This document shows, piece by piece, positions 25,078 through 35,200 of a stretch of 64,000 bases of DNA. The notes under the pieces are model-generated. The model was not told the origin of the DNA. It worked only from the letters and a program-made list of their open reading frames with translations, and did no database searches. The stretch is from NCBI RefSeq assembly GCF_018642165.1, contig NZ_JAHHZM010000003.1, positions 186,001 through 250,000 of the forward strand. Direction: 5' to 3'. Position 1 is the first letter of the stretch; each line of letters begins with the position of its first letter. The translations under genes were made by a program, and so were the position numbers. This DNA comes from Echinicola shivajiensis. GTDB lineage: Bacteria; Bacteroidota; Bacteroidia; Cytophagales; Cyclobacteriaceae.

Positions 25078-27873
25078 ATGAAAAACAAGTTGAATCTTAA
25101 ATTATCATTGTCGGCAGTTTTTCTGCTTATGGCTGTGTTTGTGAGCAAGGCACAGACTGTAACAGAATTACAGGAGCTGGAGATTTCTTCAGGACAACAG
25201 ACTTATGCAGCTCCTGTGAAAAACAGATCAGTCACTGGTGAAGAACTGTCTGTTGGGGGAAAGAAATTTTCCAAGGGCATTGGAGTGCATTCCCATTCGG
25301 TTATAAAAGTCAAGATGAATAATGGAAGTCATTTTTTTGCCAAAGTAGGGGTAAATGACTCGGATATTGATTATGGCGCTGAATCGGTGAAAACCATTCC
25401 GTTGACAGATGGAAAACGTATTTTTTATAATGTTACCGAGACCAAAAAACAATTTATAGGCGTCGAGGGAGAAGATGGGCAGGTAGGCCGTGGAACTGTG
25501 GTTTTTAAGCTTTTGCACAATGGTAAGGAAGTCTATAATAGTGGGGTGATGAAGCAAGGGGATGTTGCTAAGGAAATAGATTTGGAAGTAAAGGGAGGTC
25601 TTCTAGAAATGGTTGTGGAAAACGCTGGTGACGGGGAAAGTGGTGACCATGCTGTTTGGATCAATCCCACCATTGAATACTTTGAAATTGCACCGATTAT
25701 AGCTCCCGGGGATTTTGCTGGAGAAAAAGTGGAGCAGTCAAATGAAGTGAAAGATCATTTGATGAAGCAATTGACAGCACTTCCAGAGATTAGCATGCCA
25801 TTGGCGCAACCCGAATATGACTGGTTGGTGGATAATTCCAAGGCCAATGCAGCAGTTTACCGAAATGAAGATGATAATATCGTTCTGAGCAATGGTTTGA
25901 TAGCTAGGGTATTCAAGTTGAGCCCGAACCTTGCGACTATCGATTATTTCAATCAAATGACCGGTGAAAGCTTATTAAGGGCTGTATCGAATGAGGGGGT
26001 GTTGACCATAGATGGCAAGACTTATGAGATTGGTGGTTTGAGCAATCAAAGGGAATATGGCTATACCCTTATGAAATGGGTGGATGACCTTAATGCTACC
26101 AGTAATTCTTTCCAAATTCAGGATTTCGAGGTGAAGGAAATTTCTGACCGCATTGAATGGAAGCAGGTACGGTGGGCCATGAACAAGGAAATGCCGACAG
26201 GCAAAGAACTGGTATTCAACTTGAGCAAAGACGATGTGCTTGTGAAAGTGCATTATGCACTTTATGATGGCATCCCAACCCTTTCTAAGTGGATAGAGGT
26301 GATCAATAATGGAGATCTTATTGTCCAGTTAAACAGCTTTAAATTGGAACAGCTGGCCATGGTCGAGGGGGAGAACTTGGTGGATATTCCAGAACACTGG
26401 GTGAAACCAAATATCCATATTGAAACGGATTATGCTTTTGGAGCCATGCAACAGAAGACTTCTGATCATACTACCTATTGGGAAAAAGACCCGAGATATA
26501 CTTCCCAGACCAATTATCCAATGAGTGTTCCATGTCTTTTGGAGGTGAAACCTCCATTAGGGCCAGATACAGGAATTCCAGTAGGAGAGTCCCTGACTAC
26601 TTTTAGGGTTTGGGAAACACCAATGGATACCCGTGAGCAGGAAAGACAAGGCCTATTTAAAAGGAAAATGTACCGTACGATTTCTCCTTGGACTACAGAA
26701 AACCCAATTTTCCTTCACTTGACTTCTACCGATCAGGAAGTAGTCAAAACCGCTGTAGACCAATGTGCCGAAGTAGGCTATGAGATGATCATACTAAGCT
26801 TTGGCAGTGGAATGAATATGGAGGATGAATCAGCAGAAAACTATGCGAAATTTAGGTCACTGAGGGAATATGCCAACTCTAAGGGCATAGAATTGGGTGG
26901 CTATTCCCTGCTTTCCAGCCGTTGGATCAGTGAGGAAGTGGATGTGATCAATCCAAAAACAGGTAAGCGAGGGGGAATGATTTTCGGTTCCTCACCTTGC
27001 TTGAGCAGTGAATGGGGCTATGATTACTTCAGAAAGATCAAAAAGTTCTATGATGAAACGGGGATGCAGGTATTTGAAAATGATGGTTCCTATCCGGGGA
27101 ATGTCTGTGCTTCTACCAGCCATGCCCACCATAATGGCTTGGGTGATTCCCAGTGGAAACAGTATGCGCAGATCCAGGATCTTTATCAATGGATGCGGGC
27201 GGAAGGTATTTATATGAACGTCCCTGATTTTTATGTTAATTCAGGTACCAATAAAACTGGGATTGGCTATAGGGAAGTCAACTGGTCATTACCTAGGGAA
27301 AGGCACCTGATGCATGGTAGATTAAATATATATGATGGGCTTTGGGATCGAATTCCTAGTATGTGCTGGACTTTTGTGCCCCTTACCCAATATCATGGAG
27401 GGGGAGCGGCGGCCACATTAGAACCGCTAAAAGACCATTTGAAGGCCTACGAAAACCATATGATGCAAAACTATGGATCAGGGGTTCAGGCCTGTTACCG
27501 TGGCCCACGCCTATACGATGCACCAGAAACCAAGGCTTTGGTGAGAGAAGTGATCAGTTGGTACAAACAATATCGTGAAATTCTTAACAGTGATATGATT
27601 CATTTGCGTCGTCCTTCAGGAAAGGATTGGGATGGATTTATGCATGCCAATCCAGACTTAAAGGAAAAGGGATTGGCCATGTTTTTCAATCCCACAGAGG
27701 AGGATATCCTACGAAAAATCAAACTTCCGCTTTACTATACAGGATTGACAGAAACTGCCCAAGTGAGGGTAAAAGAGGCTAAGCCAAAGTCATACGCCTT
27801 GGCCAGAGACTATTCCATAGAGGTGGAAGTGTCCATTCCAGCTAATTCATATACATGGTTAGTTGTTGAATAA
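25078..27873 (+). CDS. NPCBM-domain glycoside hydrolase, alpha-galactosidase-like
   Basis: This protein is 931 residues from ATG 25078, chosen because it gives the signal MKNKLNLKLSLSAVFLLMA; an upstream in-frame ATG at 25039 lies inside the GH31 gene. Residues about 25-210 are an NPCBM (CBM51-like) galactose-binding domain: KFSKGIGVHSHSVIKVKM and FFAKVGVNDSDID. A beta-sandwich follows (about 260-530), then a TIM barrel with VGYEMIILSFGSGMNME, QVFENDGSYPGN and WTFVPLTQYHGGG. The layout resembles clan GH-D alpha-galactosidases, but the usual nucleophile strand (KWD) is not present, and N-D in FENDGSY is the candidate. The exact family is uncertain. It is translationally close to the GH31 gene. 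Confidence 0.75.
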   Translation: MKNKLNLKLSLSAVFLLMAVFVSKAQTVTELQELEISSGQQTYAAPVKNRSVTGEELSVGGKKFSKGIGVHSHSVIKVKMNNGSHFFAKVGVNDSDIDYGAESVKTIPLTDGKRIFYNVTETKKQFIGVEGEDGQVGRGTVVFKLLHNGKEVYNSGVMKQGDVAKEIDLEVKGGLLEMVVENAGDGESGDHAVWINPTIEYFEIAPIIAPGDFAGEKVEQSNEVKDHLMKQLTALPEISMPLAQPEYDWLVDNSKANAAVYRNEDDNIVLSNGLIARVFKLSPNLATIDYFNQMTGESLLRAVSNEGVLTIDGKTYEIGGLSNQREYGYTLMKWVDDLNATSNSFQIQDFEVKEISDRIEWKQVRWAMNKEMPTGKELVFNLSKDDVLVKVHYALYDGIPTLSKWIEVINNGDLIVQLNSFKLEQLAMVEGENLVDIPEHWVKPNIHIETDYAFGAMQQKTSDHTTYWEKDPRYTSQTNYPMSVPCLLEVKPPLGPDTGIPVGESLTTFRVWETPMDTREQERQGLFKRKMYRTISPWTTENPIFLHLTSTDQEVVKTAVDQCAEVGYEMIILSFGSGMNMEDESAENYAKFRSLREYANSKGIELGGYSLLSSRWISEEVDVINPKTGKRGGMIFGSSPCLSSEWGYDYFRKIKKFYDETGMQVFENDGSYPGNVCASTSHAHHNGLGDSQWKQYAQIQDLYQWMRAEGIYMNVPDFYVNSGTNKTGIGYREVNWSLPRERHLMHGRLNIYDGLWDRIPSMCWTFVPLTQYHGGGAAATLEPLKDHLKAYENHMMQNYGSGVQACYRGPRLYDAPETKALVREVISWYKQYREILNSDMIHLRRPSGKDWDGFMHANPDLKEKGLAMFFNPTEEDILRKIKLPLYYTGLTETAQVRVKEAKPKSYALARDYSIEVEVSIPANSYTWLVVE

Positions 27874-27993
27874 TCCGATAAGATCACAGCGAAGCCACTA
27901 TTTTAAGGATAGGCTTTGACTTGGAAAGCCAAATCATCATACTGAATAAAAACAAGAACATATTTTAAACAACAAAATTTTATTCCCGAATAA

Positions 27994-30318
27994 ATGAGAT
28001 TAAAACCTTTAATTATGGAAGATTTCCGTAAAAACTTTACTAAAACAGCAGCCGTAGCATTGTTGGCCTTGGGCGGTTATGCATGCCAGGATAATGCAGG
28101 AAGCCAATTTGAAAGTCATATAAAGCCTGTGGATTATCAGCTTGCCTTTGACTATTTACCCCAGACATGGGATGAGGGTTTACCGATAGGAAATGGGAAA
28201 ATCGGAGCCTTGGTTTGGGAGAAAGCTGGTCGCTTAAGGATATCTCTTGACCATGTGGATCTCTGGGATCTTCGGCCTATGGAAAACCTAGGAGGAGAAG
28301 AATGGAGCTATAAATGGGTAGAAGAGCAATGGGAAAAAGACAATTATAAAAAGGTTCAGGATCTTTTTGATAAGCCCTATAACCAGTCTCCGGCACCCTC
28401 AAAAATTCCAGGAGCTGCATTGGAGTTTGAAAGTGCTCCTTTTGGCAAAGTACAAAGCAGCAAAGTTTACCTTGACAATGCCTTGGCGGAGGTAGTTTGG
28501 GCTTCAGGAGTCAAGCTAAAGACCTTTGTTCAGGCTGATAAAAATGTAGGTTTTTTCGAGTTTGAAGGAGTGGGCACAGATTTTCAGCCAGAATTGCTGA
28601 TTCCTGAATATGTAAAGGAAGGAGCCTCTGGAAAGGGGGATCCTGTAACTGGAAAGGATTTAAGAAATCTGGGATATGAAAAAGGAAATGTGGTCAAAAC
28701 AGACTCTAGTTTGATTTATCACCAGCCAGGCTGGGGAGATTTCAGCTATAAAGTAATCGTGAAATGGAGAAACAGTGGGGGTAAGTTGAGTGGAGTGTGG
28801 AATATATCTCCAGAGACAGGTGCTGAAAATTCACCACTGGCATTTGGGGATAATGCTTTTGCCAAGCAATTGGAAGAACAAGCAAAATGGTGGGATAACT
28901 TTTGGGCGAAGTCTTCCATTTCCTTGCCTGATTCTGTGCTGGAAAAGCAATGGTATTTGGAGCAGTACAAATTTGGTTCTGCAGCCAGGGCTGATGGACC
29001 TCCTATTTCCCTTCAAGCGGTATGGACAGCCGATAATGGAAAGCTTCCACCTTGGAAAGGAGATTATCATCATGATCTTAATACTCAACTAAGTTATTGG
29101 CCTGCTTATACCAGCAACCATCTTGATTTGGAAATCGGATTTACTAATTGGTTGTGGAGGTACAAGGATACTTTCGAGCAGTATACGGCTGATTATTTCG
29201 GAACGAATGGGCTTAATGTGCCTGGAGTGAGTACATTGGAAGGAGATCCTATGGGAGGTTGGATTCAGTATTCCTTTGGTCCTACGGTTTCGGGCTGGTT
29301 AGCACAGCATTTTTACTTGCATTATAAGTATAGCATGGACAAGGATTATCTGAAGGATCGCGCTTATCCATGGTTTAAGGAAGTGGCCATTTATTTGGAT
29401 GAGGTATCCGTGGAAAATGCTTCAGGTAAAAGGAAATTACCCATAAGTTCCTCTCCTGAATATCATAATAATAGTAGGGAGGCTTGGTTTGGAGAAACCA
29501 CTAATTTTGATCTGGCCATTATTCGTTTTGTTTATGAAAAAGCAGCTGAATTGGCTTTGGAATTGGGCAAAGAAGCCGAAGCAGATAAATGGAAAAAAAT
29601 ATTGGCAGAATGGCCAGAGTTGGCTGTAGATGAAGAAAGTGGAATGATGGTAGCCCCAGGAGAAAAATATAACGAATCTCACAGGCATTTTTCCCACTTA
29701 CTTTCTATCCATCCTTTGAGTACGGTAAACTGGTCGGATGGGCCTGAGGCTAGAGAGATTATCAGCAATACTGTCCAGAACCTTAAGGACCAAGGTAGCG
29801 ATTATTGGGTAGGTTATTCTTTCAGTTGGTTAGGAAACCTACAGGCCAGAATGTTGGATGGGGAAGCTGCCGCAGAAACCCTCAGGACCTTTGCGACCAG
29901 TTTTTGTCTGCCGAATAGTTTTCATGTAAATGGAGATCAGTCAGGCAATGGACATAGTAAATTCAAATATAGGCCATTTACCTTGGAAGGGAACTTTGCA
30001 TTTGCTGCAGGACTGCAGGAAATGCTTCTACAAAGCCATGAAGGTTTTATACGCCTATTTCCGGCTATTCCGGCTGATTGGAAAACAGCTTCCTTTGATG
30101 GATTTTTAGCTCAGGGAGCATTTAAGATCAGTGCTGAAAAACAAGGAGATACCCAATATGCAGCCAAGATTTTGGCCCAGGCGGGAGGGAAACTGAAATT
30201 ACTAAATCCATTATCATCAGATGCTTTGGTCAATGGAGAAAAAATAAGCAATGGAGGATTTTATGAGCAAGAAATGAAAAAGGGAGAAGAAATCACTTTA
30301 GTTTTTGAAGGGAAGTAA
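27994..30318 (+). CDS. GH95 alpha-L-fucosidase / alpha-L-galactosidase
   Basis: This 774-residue protein has a lipoprotein-like signal (LALGGYAC); the ATG at 28015 (MEDFRKNF) is an equally possible start. Family hallmarks are LPIGNGKIGALVWEK near the N-terminus, PWKGDYHHDLNTQLSYWP in the barrel and HRHFSHLLSIHPLS around residue 563. In characterised fucosidases an Asn-x-Asn pair helps catalysis; here the same place reads D-L-N, so specificity may differ. GH95 enzymes remove alpha-1,2-L-fucose or L-galactose. The gene follows the NPCBM enzyme after 120 bp and ends the hydrolase run. Confidence 0.88.
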   Translation: MRLKPLIMEDFRKNFTKTAAVALLALGGYACQDNAGSQFESHIKPVDYQLAFDYLPQTWDEGLPIGNGKIGALVWEKAGRLRISLDHVDLWDLRPMENLGGEEWSYKWVEEQWEKDNYKKVQDLFDKPYNQSPAPSKIPGAALEFESAPFGKVQSSKVYLDNALAEVVWASGVKLKTFVQADKNVGFFEFEGVGTDFQPELLIPEYVKEGASGKGDPVTGKDLRNLGYEKGNVVKTDSSLIYHQPGWGDFSYKVIVKWRNSGGKLSGVWNISPETGAENSPLAFGDNAFAKQLEEQAKWWDNFWAKSSISLPDSVLEKQWYLEQYKFGSAARADGPPISLQAVWTADNGKLPPWKGDYHHDLNTQLSYWPAYTSNHLDLEIGFTNWLWRYKDTFEQYTADYFGTNGLNVPGVSTLEGDPMGGWIQYSFGPTVSGWLAQHFYLHYKYSMDKDYLKDRAYPWFKEVAIYLDEVSVENASGKRKLPISSSPEYHNNSREAWFGETTNFDLAIIRFVYEKAAELALELGKEAEADKWKKILAEWPELAVDEESGMMVAPGEKYNESHRHFSHLLSIHPLSTVNWSDGPEAREIISNTVQNLKDQGSDYWVGYSFSWLGNLQARMLDGEAAAETLRTFATSFCLPNSFHVNGDQSGNGHSKFKYRPFTLEGNFAFAAGLQEMLLQSHEGFIRLFPAIPADWKTASFDGFLAQGAFKISAEKQGDTQYAAKILAQAGGKLKLLNPLSSDALVNGEKISNGGFYEQEMKKGEEITLVFEGK

Positions 30319-30335
30319 TAGAACTATTTACAAAA

Positions 30336-30485
30336 CGAGGCTGTCTTAAATCTTGTCATTGGTACCTTAGGAGAAATCTCTAGATTTATTTAATACTGAA
30401 AATAAGTCGCTTGAGATTCTTCATTAAGTCTGTCCGCCGAGGTGGATCAGAATGATACAAAAAAACGACAAATGAGACAGCCTCG
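30336..30485. repeat. 150-bp inverted-repeat element with terminator-like ends
   Basis: Perfect 11-bp ends, CGAGGCTGTCT (30336-30346) and AGACAGCCTCG (30475-30485), are followed by CTTTTGTTTTTT. Between them lie a TGTCATTGG unit (30356) and an inverted unit (30430-30461) whose complement matches 10381-10410. It looks like a repeat sitting in the loop of the terminator after the GH95 gene. Confidence 0.65.
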
Positions 30486-30512
30486 CTTTTGTTTTTTAAA
30501 AGTAAGAAGGTT

Positions 30513-30881
30513 TTACTTAACCGATAAAATCTTCAGTCGTCGAATTCCAGCGGGCATTTTCCAAGAAACTTCCTTGCCTTTTTTAAAGCCAATCAAGGCA
30601 ACAGCCAAAGGGGCTAAAAGGGATATTTTTCCCTCTTTTAGATTGGATTGATGGGGAAGGACAATTTTCGCCTTGATAATATGGGAATTGTCCAGGTCCT
30701 GTACTTCGATCTCCGAACCTATTTTTACTGTATTTTTTGGTATTTTATCATCCTCAACAATTCTACAATTGGCCAACTCTTCTTGCAATTGCCTTAAGTC
30801 TATTTGGAATCCGTTGGTGTTTCCGGAAATGATAATGTTTTTAATGGTTTGATAATCAGATTTTTTTATGATAGGTTTCAT
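30513..30881 (-). CDS. GreA/GreB-family (Rnk-like) transcription factor
   Basis: This 122-residue protein has a C-terminal GreA/GreB FKBP-like domain (GSEIEVQDLDNSHIIKAKIV, EGKISLLAPLAVALIGFKKG). The short N-terminal part is too small to be the full GreA coiled coil, so it is closer to Rnk (regulator of nucleoside diphosphate kinase) or a stand-alone C-terminal-type Gre factor. It binds near the RNA polymerase secondary channel by family resemblance. It is isolated from the hydrolase genes by the repeat element. Confidence 0.8.
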   Translation of the reverse strand: MKPIIKKSDYQTIKNIIISGNTNGFQIDLRQLQEELANCRIVEDDKIPKNTVKIGSEIEVQDLDNSHIIKAKIVLPHQSNLKEGKISLLAPLAVALIGFKKGKEVSWKMPAGIRRLKILSVK

Positions 30882-31374
30882 GTTTTTGCAGTTAAATATG
30901 TAACATAAGTTTTAAGGGCACATTGAATAATGGCCTGTTACCTGGTCTATCAGGTATAACCTTTTATTTAAAAGGGGAAGCTCTCCACTATCTGCTTGTG
31001 GAGAGCAAAGTGATAAAGGCCTTGTTACATGAAAATAGGAGAATAACATCCTTTCCTGTGTTGCAGGAACTCACTTCATATGGTTTTATATGGATTGTGG
31101 GTTTCAAGATGTAGGTAAATTATGGATGGAAAAATATATACTGAATTAGCGCTTGGCTTTGCTTTCCTGTTTCTTTTCGTTGTTATCAGTAACAGGAGCG
31201 ATATCAAAAAGGTATTGAGGATCAATTTCAGGCTCAGACAAGAAACATACAGGAGACGCACAAGGCCGCAATTCAGCTTTGTGTATCTCTACCTCAGTAT
31301 ATTTGTTCAATGCCTTCACCCTTTAATTTGTTTGCCATTAATTAAAGGGTTTAACGTAAAAATTAATTTACGGT
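30882..31374. other. Gap without convincing gene
   Basis: Short open frames on both strands here lack family features, signal peptides or upstream promoters. I see no RNA gene or strong repeat. Confidence 0.4.
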
Positions 31375-32187
31375 TTAAAAAGATTTAAACTCAGGCAAGT
31401 ATTTTCTTGAAATGGGAAGAATGGAGCTTGTTCCTTCCAGATAAAGCAAGTTTTTTCCACTGGTTTTTTTGGCCATTTTTATCTGTTGGATATTTACCAG
31501 ATAGGATCGATGGCAGCGTTTGATGCCATAAGGGCTGAGTTGTTCTTCTAGGGATTTTAGGGTGTTTCTCAGCATTTCTTTTTTAACGGTTTTGTTATCC
31601 AAATAATGGATGGTTACATAATTATCGGCTGATTCCAAAAATAGAATATATTGTGGCTTTATGGATAACTTGTTTTGTCCATACTCATCCTTTAACTGGA
31701 TAATTTCAGTTTTTGGAGCTTGTACTGTTTGGATTTTTTGCTGTTGTTTTATGATCAAAATGACAGCTATGGCCAATAAATAAGGGATCAATAGTCCCAG
31801 AAAGGTGTATTTGATGCTTTGAAGGTATTCTATTCCAATGCTATTATAATGGTTTCCGTAGATCAGAAAGAACACTAAGCTCAATAATAGGATTTCCAAT
31901 AAAAACCATATTCCAAAAATCCCAAGGGTCCATTGGTTCTTTAAGGTGATCGGGCGGAGAATAAACTGGGAAATGACTAGGAACAAACCTCCAATAATGC
32001 CAAAGGCAGACAAACGAAAAAATTGATTCAGGCCACTGTCATTTGCCCAATGGTTGATATTAAAGGGCGTGTAAATATTAATAAACAAAATTGAGAAGAC
32101 GGCACAGAAGCCTATTAAAAGCAATCTTTCCCACGGTTTTTCTAAAATTGGAAAAGTTTGGAAGAACCTTGTTTTAAAATCTATCAT
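31375..32187 (-). CDS. Membrane-bound LytTR-family transcriptional regulator
   Basis: This 270-residue protein has about four transmembrane segments (residues 22-150, for example LLLIGFCAVFSILFINIY) followed by a linker and a C-terminal LytTR DNA-binding domain (about 165-268): YILFLESADNYVTIHY, LEEQLSPYGIKRCHRSYLVN and ILPISRKYLPEF. It has no receiver domain, so it would be a one-component membrane regulator. It lies 73 bp downstream of the hybrid two-component gene on the same strand and may be co-transcribed and act in the same pathway. Confidence 0.85.
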   Translation of the reverse strand: MIDFKTRFFQTFPILEKPWERLLLIGFCAVFSILFINIYTPFNINHWANDSGLNQFFRLSAFGIIGGLFLVISQFILRPITLKNQWTLGIFGIWFLLEILLLSLVFFLIYGNHYNSIGIEYLQSIKYTFLGLLIPYLLAIAVILIIKQQQKIQTVQAPKTEIIQLKDEYGQNKLSIKPQYILFLESADNYVTIHYLDNKTVKKEMLRNTLKSLEEQLSPYGIKRCHRSYLVNIQQIKMAKKTSGKNLLYLEGTSSILPISRKYLPEFKSF

Positions 32188-32260
32188 AATTTACTGTAAG
32201 CCCAAAAATATAAGATAGTTCCGCTATTTTAAAGGATTATTGGAAATTTACCTAGTTGAT

Positions 32261-35200
32261 TTATGATTTAAAATACCGGTTGAGATATTCGCTAGGAGTA
32301 CAATTAAATTGCTTTTTAAAGGCGGTTCTAAAGCCTTTATCAGTTCCGAATCCCAGTTCATAGGCAACTCCTGATATATTCAAGCCACTATTTAGAAGCA
32401 GTTCTTTTGCTAGGTTAAGACGGTAAGACTGTAGATAGGAATGGGGCGTTTCACCGGTAATCCCCTTTATTTTTCTAAAAAGCTGACTTCGGCTAAGTCC
32501 CATCGTTTCTGCCAGTTGGTTGATGTCAAACTCAGGATCTTTATGGTTTTCAGAAAGGGCTAGGTTAATTTTATTGATAAACTCTTTGTCCACTTCTTTA
32601 AGTCCCAGTTTTTCAGGCTCAATAGATGATGATTTGCCATAAATCCCCTGTAAATTTTTTCTAATAGAGATGAGGCTTTTCACTTTCGTGACCAAAATGC
32701 TAGGATTAAATGGCTTGGGGATATAGTCATCGGCTCCCGAAAGTAATCCTTTCTGTACATCCTCTTCATCGGCTTTTGCAGTAAGTAAAATTACCGGGAT
32801 GTGGGAGGTCATGAAATTGTCTTTTAGGAGTTTGACCATAGAGATACCATCCATTTTGGGCATCATCACATCACTTATTATGAGGTCTGGTTGCCATTCT
32901 TCAGCGATATTCTTTCCCACTTCTCCATCGCTAGCCACTTTGGTCTGGTACCATGGTGTAAAGCATGACAATATAAAGGACTGCATTTGGGGATCATCTT
33001 CTATGATCAGTACTTTTTCAGCTACTTTGCCCAAATCCATAAGGTTTTTGGGTTCGTTTTGGCCTTGAACCTTCCTATCGATTAGTTTAGATTTTGCGTC
33101 AATGCTATTTTTTTCGAAACTTGGACGATAGGGGAAAAACAATGAAAAGTCACTACCCACATGGAGTGTGCTATCCACTTCGATACGTCCATCATGTAAT
33201 TGCATATAGGATTTGGACAGTGGCAAACCCAAGCCTGTTCCTGGCAAATCATGGGTGCTTTGGTAGAAAGGTTCGAATATGTTTTCAAGGTCTTCTGGAG
33301 GAATCCCAATACCAGTATCCTTCACAAAGATTTTCACTTCTTCTTTTAGCACTTTGAAACCTAAAATGACCTTACCTCCTTTAGGTGTGAATTTAAAGGC
33401 GTTGGAAAGAATATTATAGAGGATAATGTCCAGCTTGTTTTGGTCAACATCAATAAACAGGCAGTCTATTTCATAATCTTTGCTCACATTCACCTCTTGC
33501 TGATCTGCCAGAAAGCAAAAGTTGTCCAAACAGGCATCCAAAAAACCAACAAGCTCAGTTTGTTTTTTATTTAGGGTAACTTCGCCTTCTTCTGCCTTTC
33601 TAAAGTCCATGAGTTGATTGACCAGTACCTGAAGTCTTTTGGCATTGGATTGGATCAGCTTTGTGTAGTACTTCCCCTCTGAAGGAAGGTTGTTAAGCAT
33701 GCCCAATGACTGGGCAGGTCCCGAGATTAAAGTTAAAGGAGTTTTGAATTCATGTGAAATATTGGTGAAAAAGCTGATTTTTAGCTTGGATAGCGCTTTT
33801 TGCTGTTGCTTTTCCAGTATTTCCATTTTTAAGGCATTCAATAATCGCATCCGATGTAATGAAGCACGACTGATTCCATAGATTGCTCCCAATATCAACA
33901 ATAAATATAGGGTATAGGCCCACCATGTTTTCCACCAAGGTGGCAATATGGTGATAGAAAGGGTCTTTGCGGTTTCATTCCAAACTCCATCATTATTGGC
34001 AGCTTTAACCAGAAAGGTATAATCACCTGGGTCAATATTTGTATATATGGCTTTTCGTTCATTACCTATATTATTCCAGGTTTTGTCAAATCCTTCCAGC
34101 ATATAGGCATACTGATTTTTTTCAGGTGAAGTAAAGTTCAGGGCGATAAATTCTATTGTGAAATCAGCTTGGTCATAATTAAGGGTGATGTGATGGGTCT
34201 GGGAAAATGCTGAATCAAGTATGCCCGTTTCATCTCCCATATTGATAGGGGAATTGGCTATATACAGTTGGGAAAGGTAAACCCTTGGGGGGATTTTGTT
34301 CCGCTTGATATTGTCTGGATGGAAGGATGTAACTCCATTGACACTACCGAAGTATAATTTCCCTGAAGGGTCTTTAAGAACAGCATTTTCGTTAAACTCT
34401 ATTCCTTGTATACCATCTTGGTAACCATAATTGATAAAGGAATTGGTTTTGGGTTCGAAATGGGAAATACCCCTGTTGGTGGATACCCAGAGCTCTTGAT
34501 GATCATCAAGTATGATTCCCTTAATGGTATTGCTAGGAAGCCCGTGGGATACATTATAGGAAGTGAATTTTTCCGTTTTTACATCAAGGTAATTTAAGGA
34601 TTTGTCTGTGGCCACCCATAGATTCCCCAAACTGTCCTTGCATATGGAATATACCAATGTCCCCATTAGGCTTTTCGGGTCATTTGGCTGGTTTTGGTAG
34701 TTCTTAAATTTACCACTTCTTTTGTCCAAAAGCCCGAGCCCATCAAATGTACCCACCCAAAGATGGTTTTGGTCTTTTTCCATTATGGTAGTTACGTGAT
34801 TATGGGGCAAAGAGTGTGCATTGTTGGGATGATGTTTGTAATTGGTGGAAAAATTGAAGTTTTTATCCACCTGAATGAGTCCTTGGTTTCTAGTGCCAAA
34901 CCATAATGATCCATCCTCTTCTTCGTAAAAGGCCTTTACATAAGTGGCCCCATACATCCAGTTATCCTTTAGATAATGCTCAAAGTTTTTTTCTCCTTGC
35001 TTAAGCCTGCCCAGTCCATTGAGGTAATAGCCCAGCCAAAGGTTCCCTTTGCTATCTTCCATGAGTCCATTGATGACATGATCGGCTGGGCTTTGCTTGG
35101 TAGGAGAGGCTGTAGGGAAATGTTTGAACTGCTTTGATCCTAGATGGTAATAATTGAGGCCCCCATGGTCCAGTCCTAGCCATATCCCCCTGTTTTTGCT

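Noticed and set aside
30336-30485. Insertion sequence
   Set aside because: The element has inverted ends but is only 150 bp, encodes no transposase and has no clear target duplication.
31122-31388. 88-codon frame with one hydrophobic stretch, convergent with the LytTR gene
   Set aside because: It overlaps the end of the LytTR gene and has no promoter or family likeness; evidence was too thin to call it a gene.
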